DNA from: an uncultured bacterium
GTDB lineage: Bacteria; Verrucomicrobiota; Kiritimatiellia; RFP12; UBA1067
Length of the DNA: 15,675 nt
Reading direction: 5' to 3'
Assembly: GCA_900547945.1 (NCBI GenBank)
Contig: URIT01000074.1
Location: 1 to 15,675, forward strand
How positions within the stretch are numbered: the stretch's first letter is position 1; each line of letters opens with the position of its first letter. Under the pieces are notes generated by a model. It worked only from the letters and a program-made list of their open reading frames with translations. It was not told the origin of the DNA and did not search any database. Position numbers and translations under genes: made by a program. This document shows, piece by piece, positions 12,676-15,675 of the stretch.

Positions 12676-14645
12676 ACTTTCAGAACATCTCGGTCCACTA
12701 TGGCCTTCAGGACGTGCTGGCGGACGTCAGCTTCCGCGTGAACGCCTCCGAACGCATCGGCGTCGTCGGGCCCAACGGATCCGGCAAGTCCACGCTCTTC
12801 AAGATCATCCTCGGCGAACTGTCGACGGACCACGGCGAACTCGTCATCGAGGGCAAGCCGCGCATCGGCTCCACGCGCCAGCACCCCGAGCCGGACACGC
12901 CGGAGGAGACGCTGCTGGAGTATTCGATGCGCGGCATCCCCGGCTTCCACGAGCTGGAGGCCCGCATGCGCGCCCTGGAGGAACGCCTCGATTCCGGCGA
13001 CCCGAAGGTGCTGGACGAATACGGCGAGGTGCAGACCGCGTTCGAGCATCTGGGCGGCTACGACCTCGAAACGCGCGTGAAGGTGGCCCTCGGCGGCCTC
13101 GGCTTCTCCGTCGAGGAGTTCACGAAGCCGTTCGCGAGCTTTTCGGGCGGCTGGCGGATGCGTGCCGAGCTGAGCCGCGTATTGGCCTCCCAGCCGGACC
13201 TCCTCCTCTTGGACGAGCCGTCCAACTACCTCGACCTGCCCGCCGTCGACTGGCTGCAGAAGTTCCTCAAGCAGTACCGCGGCACGCTCATGCTCATCTC
13301 CCACGACCGCTACCTGCTGCGTACGCTGACGGACATCATCGTGGAGGTGGACGCCGGCACCTGCACGCGCTACGAGGGCAACCTCGACTGGTACCTGCGC
13401 GAGCGCGAGGTGCGCTACCAGCACCTTCTCCAGGCGAAGGAGAACCAGGACCACCACCGCGAGCAGCTGCAGCGCTTCGTGGACCGCTTCCGCGCCCAGG
13501 CCACCAAGGCCGCGCAGGCGCAGAGCCGTCAGAAGCTCATCGACAAGATCGACGAGGCGCGCATCGTCCTGCCGAAGCGCTACACGCAGTCCGGGCGCCT
13601 CCGCCTCGCGCCGCCTCCGCCCTCCGGCATCGAGATGTTCCGCTGCGAAAACCTCTTCTTCTCCTACGACGGCGTGCGGAACGTGCTCCACGACGTCACG
13701 TTCAACATCGCGCGGGGCGACAAGGTGGCGCTCATCGGCTACAACGGTCTCGGAAAGTCCACGCTCATGCGCATCATCGCCGGGCGGCGCGCGCCGACCT
13801 CCGGCAAGGCCGTGCTGGGGCACAACGTCGTGCCGGGCTACCTCTCGCAGGAGCTCGCCGAGACGATTCCGCCTGACCTCACCGTCTACCGTGTGGCGAA
13901 GGATGCCTGGCAGGGCGCGACGAACCTCTCGGGCGAGAAGCACTTCCGCAACCAGCTCGGCGCGTTCGGCTTCGACGAGAACGACGTGGAGAAGCAGGTG
14001 GGCGTCCTCTCGGGCGGCGAGAAGATCCGCCTCGCCTTCCTCCGCCTCTTCCTGCAGGCGCCGAACTTCCTCCTCCTCGACGAACCGACGACGCACCTCG
14101 ACCTCGACGGCCGCCGCCTTCTGCAGGACGCGCTCCAGAAGTACACGGGCACGATCCTCCTCGTCTCGCACGACATCGAGTTCGTGCGCGCCGTTGCGAC
14201 CTCCGTCCTCGAAATCACCCGCGCGGGCATCCGCTCGTTCCCCGGCGGCTACGATTACTACTGCGAGAAGAAGGCGGAACTGCAGGCGAGGGAGGCGAAG
14301 GGTGCGCGGGGGACGGGCGGCACGGCGCAGCCGGTCGCGGTTCCGCCGGACAACGCGCCACGCCTGACCTCGAAGGAACTGCGCCAGCAGCGTGCGGCGG
14401 AACGCGCGAAGGTCGCGCCGCGCGTGAAGGAGCTCAAGAAGAAGGTCGCGGCGTGCGAAAAGAAGATCGAGGAACTCCAGGCCGCGCTCGACGCGACGTC
14501 CGAGGAACTGTTCAACCCGAAGCCCACGACCGACTTCGCGGAGGCGAACCGCAGGGTCCACACGCTCCAGTTCGAGATCGACCGCTACACCGAGGACTGG
14601 GAGAAGTCCGCAACCGAACTGGAAGAACTTCAGAAGGGTGACTGA
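12669..14645 (+). CDS. ABC-F family ATPase (Uup/YheS-like)
   Basis: Soluble ABC protein of the ABC-F class, with two nucleotide-binding domains and no membrane part; such proteins act on the ribosome. In 658 residues: Walker A1 GPNGSGKST (34-42), signature FSGGWRMR (158-165), Walker B1 LLLLDEPSNYLD (178-189), SHDR switch (211-214); Walker A2 GYNGLGKST (357-365), signature LSGGEKIR (447-454), Walker B2 LLLDEPTTHLD (468-478), SHD (500-502). The interdomain linker (~245-300) is the charged helical pair that contacts P-site tRNA in ABC-F proteins. The C-terminal region (~575-655) is a coiled coil like the Uup/YheS type. The usual DEPTNHLD of domain 1 is DEPSNYLD. Antibiotic-resistance ABC-F is possible, but length and tail fit housekeeping types better. 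The ATG is used because LDFQNISVHYG is the family start; there is no Shine-Dalgarno. Confidence 0.93.
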   Translation: MLDFQNISVHYGLQDVLADVSFRVNASERIGVVGPNGSGKSTLFKIILGELSTDHGELVIEGKPRIGSTRQHPEPDTPEETLLEYSMRGIPGFHELEARMRALEERLDSGDPKVLDEYGEVQTAFEHLGGYDLETRVKVALGGLGFSVEEFTKPFASFSGGWRMRAELSRVLASQPDLLLLDEPSNYLDLPAVDWLQKFLKQYRGTLMLISHDRYLLRTLTDIIVEVDAGTCTRYEGNLDWYLREREVRYQHLLQAKENQDHHREQLQRFVDRFRAQATKAAQAQSRQKLIDKIDEARIVLPKRYTQSGRLRLAPPPPSGIEMFRCENLFFSYDGVRNVLHDVTFNIARGDKVALIGYNGLGKSTLMRIIAGRRAPTSGKAVLGHNVVPGYLSQELAETIPPDLTVYRVAKDAWQGATNLSGEKHFRNQLGAFGFDENDVEKQVGVLSGGEKIRLAFLRLFLQAPNFLLLDEPTTHLDLDGRRLLQDALQKYTGTILLVSHDIEFVRAVATSVLEITRAGIRSFPGGYDYYCEKKAELQAREAKGARGTGGTAQPVAVPPDNAPRLTSKELRQQRAAERAKVAPRVKELKKKVAACEKKIEELQAALDATSEELFNPKPTTDFAEANRRVHTLQFEIDRYTEDWEKSATELEELQKGD

Positions 14646-14674
14646 CCGCACGTCCCCTGTACATGCAGTGCCGT

Positions 14675-14703
14675 CTGTCACCGGTTTCGATTTATGGTAT
14701 AAT
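14675..14703 (+). promoter_or_regulatory. Strong sigma70-type promoter before the surface-polysaccharide genes
   Basis: CTGTCA at 14675-14680 (4 of 6 to TTGACA), 17-base spacer, and perfect TATAAT at 14698-14703 preceded by TGG, so an extended -10 as well. It is the best promoter match in the window. Transcription would start near 14710, leaving about 20 nt before the ATG at 14731, with no obvious Shine-Dalgarno in that leader. Confidence 0.65.
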
Positions 14704-14730
14704 GTTAGCGGTTTTCAGTGTAATGGCATC

Positions 14731-15111
14731 ATGACGACAATTTTGAACGCGAGTCTCATCCGGCTGATGACGGCCCTGATCCCGGTGAAAAGGGTGCGCG
14801 TGCGCGTGCGGCGGCGGCTTCTCGACCGCGCGCGCGACGCGCGGACGGCGCGGCTTGTCCCCATTGTGCGTGCGCGGTATGCGGTCCACGAGCAAACCTG
14901 CCGCGACACGCTCGCGCGCGGGGGACGCCTGCGCGTCGCCTTCCTTGTCTGCGATGCGTCGATGTTCTCCGCTGAGCCGGTCGCCTTTCACGGCAATCCC
15001 GACATCCCCAAGGCGATCGCTGGGTTCTTCACGCACAAGGGCGAGAAGAACCCCCGGCATCTCGCCTGCCTGCCCACGCCGTGGGTGAAGGAACTCTGGG
15101 AGAACCCGTAA
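14731..15111 (+). CDS. Short protein with the N-terminus of a surface-polysaccharide transferase, probably truncated
   Basis: A 126-residue product. The opening (MTTILNASLIRLMTALIPVKRVRVRVRRRLL) resembles the membrane-proximal amphipathic start seen in many capsule, teichoic-acid or LPS transferases (hydrophobic helix, I-P, then a basic run). RLRVAFLVCDASMFSAEPV (about 69-87) resembles the first Rossmann strand and following loop of glycosyl- or CDP-glycerol-type phosphotransferases. Then the sequence changes to AFHGNPDIPKAIAGFF ... LACLPTPWVKELWENP and stops. Known relatives are roughly 350 residues or more, so most of the catalytic part is missing; internal deletion or misassembly is likely. 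The ATG is downstream of the promoter; a GTG at 14638 lies upstream of the promoter and is rejected. The stop overlaps the next start by one base (TAATG). Donor and acceptor are unknown. Confidence 0.6.
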   Translation: MTTILNASLIRLMTALIPVKRVRVRVRRRLLDRARDARTARLVPIVRARYAVHEQTCRDTLARGGRLRVAFLVCDASMFSAEPVAFHGNPDIPKAIAGFFTHKGEKNPRHLACLPTPWVKELWENP

Positions 15112-15675
15112 TGGCCGCGCCGGAACTGCACCTGTTCGTCCTCTGGGAGAAGGCGCGCCGCGCGGAGGCGCGCATCCTCGCGGACCTCGCCCGCGAGATG
15201 CCGATTATCTGGCAGGGCGAAATGACTTTCCGTGGCGACGCGGCGGCGGCCTACGAGGCGTTCTACGGCGCGCAGCAATCCGTCAACGGTACGCGGTGGC
15301 TCGTCAATGGCGCGCGCAAAGCCAAGAAATGCGGAAGTGGACCCTTCCGTGTGGTCATCGTGCGGGACGATGACCCACACTATGGTCCGCGTCTCGTTCA
15401 TGCCGATAGGTATTATGTGGCGAACGAGCGAATGTACGACCTTAAGGCGCGCTACCGAAAATGGGCAGGGCGTAGATATCGTATTCATAGTACCACGGAC
15501 CGGGACGAGTTCGCGCGGGACGTCTGGCTCTTGACGGGCCACACGGCGGAGGAATGGGCGCGGGGCGTTCCCGAGGGCATCGCCCTCAATATCCCCGCCC
15601 AGGCACGGTGGAGCCTTGCGCTGGAAGGCCCCGGCGCCGACCTCGGGCTGACGGACTGCCGTGTGATGCTGGAGG
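15111..15675 (+). CDS. Conserved capsule/LPS-locus protein of unknown function (3' partial)
   Basis: The frame is open from the ATG at 15111 to the window end (188 codons seen). The start, ELHLFVLWEKARRAEARIL, is followed by IIWQGEMTF, a region around KKCGSGPFRVVIVRDDDPHYG (about residues 72-92), then NERMYDLKARYRKWAGRRYRIHSTTDRDEFARDVWLLTG. I associate this order (L-H-L-F-x-L-W, C-G-x-G-P-F-x-x-V-I-V, Y-R-x-W-x-G-x-x-x-x-I-H-x-T, F-x-x-D-x-x-L-L) with a protein group found in capsule and LPS loci; I do not know its activity. No signal peptide or membrane segment is visible, so it looks cytoplasmic. About 15280-15500 uses more AT-rich codons (AGA, AGG, AGT, TAT, CAT) than the rest of the window. 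It is coupled to the preceding gene through TAATG. Confidence 0.7.
   Translation, partial: MAAPELHLFVLWEKARRAEARILADLAREMPIIWQGEMTFRGDAAAAYEAFYGAQQSVNGTRWLVNGARKAKKCGSGPFRVVIVRDDDPHYGPRLVHADRYYVANERMYDLKARYRKWAGRRYRIHSTTDRDEFARDVWLLTGHTAEEWARGVPEGIALNIPAQARWSLALEGPGADLGLTDCRVMLE

Noticed and set aside
14646..14674. Terminator after the ABC-F gene
   Set aside because: No GC hairpin followed by a T-tract can be drawn in this short gap.
12672..14681. Long open frame on the minus strand, opposite the ABC-F gene
   Set aside because: Low-complexity L/V/R/E-rich translation typical of antisense GC-rich codons; the + strand has all ABC-F motifs.
14638..14730. GTG start at 14638 for the truncated transferase
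   Set aside because: It lies upstream of a strong TATAAT promoter, and the extra residues do not look like the start of a transferase, whereas the ATG at 14731 does.
1..15675. tRNA, rRNA, riboswitch, transposase, phage or known defence system
   Set aside because: No conserved RNA motifs or recognisable protein families of these kinds were seen on either strand.

Overview
The window is a GC-rich (roughly two-thirds G+C by eye), densely packed stretch of bacterial chromosome in which every supported gene lies on the + strand. Gene content (ScpA/ScpB, TrpS, HemB, MutY, an ABC-F ATPase, LysM proteins), secreted carbohydrate-active enzymes, beta-helix-like glycine-rich proteins and a cell-surface polysaccharide locus suggest a Gram-negative PVC-group bacterium, perhaps a gut Kiritimatiellota/Verrucomicrobiota lineage. 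That assignment is inference from gene style, not from a marker gene.

Layout. Bases 2-961 form one open frame that starts as glucose-6-phosphate isomerase and becomes a glycine-rich beta-helix-like protein at a shared Gly-Ile-Gly-Gly motif; it may be a real recombination product or an assembly misjoin. Next comes trpS (1058-2011) with its own promoter and ribosome site. A 217-bp AT-rich gap (2012-2228) holds ten copies of an 8-bp tandem repeat, with a 33-bp inverted repeat around it that carries a small GC palindrome. Then follows a tight run: scpA, scpB (with a long acidic tail), a TPR/coiled-coil/LysM lipoprotein, a small membrane protein, a second LysM protein, hemB, and a secreted GH2 beta-mannosidase. 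A second run starts at an extended -10 promoter: an ArgA-like N-acetyltransferase, a D,D-carboxypeptidase, mutY, a small membrane protein and an ABC-F ATPase, nearly all with overlapping ends. The last gene of that run has another extended -10 just before its start codon. After a third good promoter (14675-14703) a surface-polysaccharide locus seems to begin: a short protein with the N-terminus of a transferase but far too short for one, and a partial protein of a capsule-locus type.

How they work together. scpA/scpB serve SMC-based chromosome segregation. The two LysM proteins, the small membrane protein and the carboxypeptidase act at the envelope and peptidoglycan. trpS, hemB, mutY and the ABC-F gene are housekeeping. 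I see no CRISPR array, phage, transposase, defence cassette, tRNA or rRNA. The most unusual items are the Pgi/glycine-rich chimera, the repeat element before scpA, the near-leaderless promoters, and the truncated and mosaic genes at the right edge.
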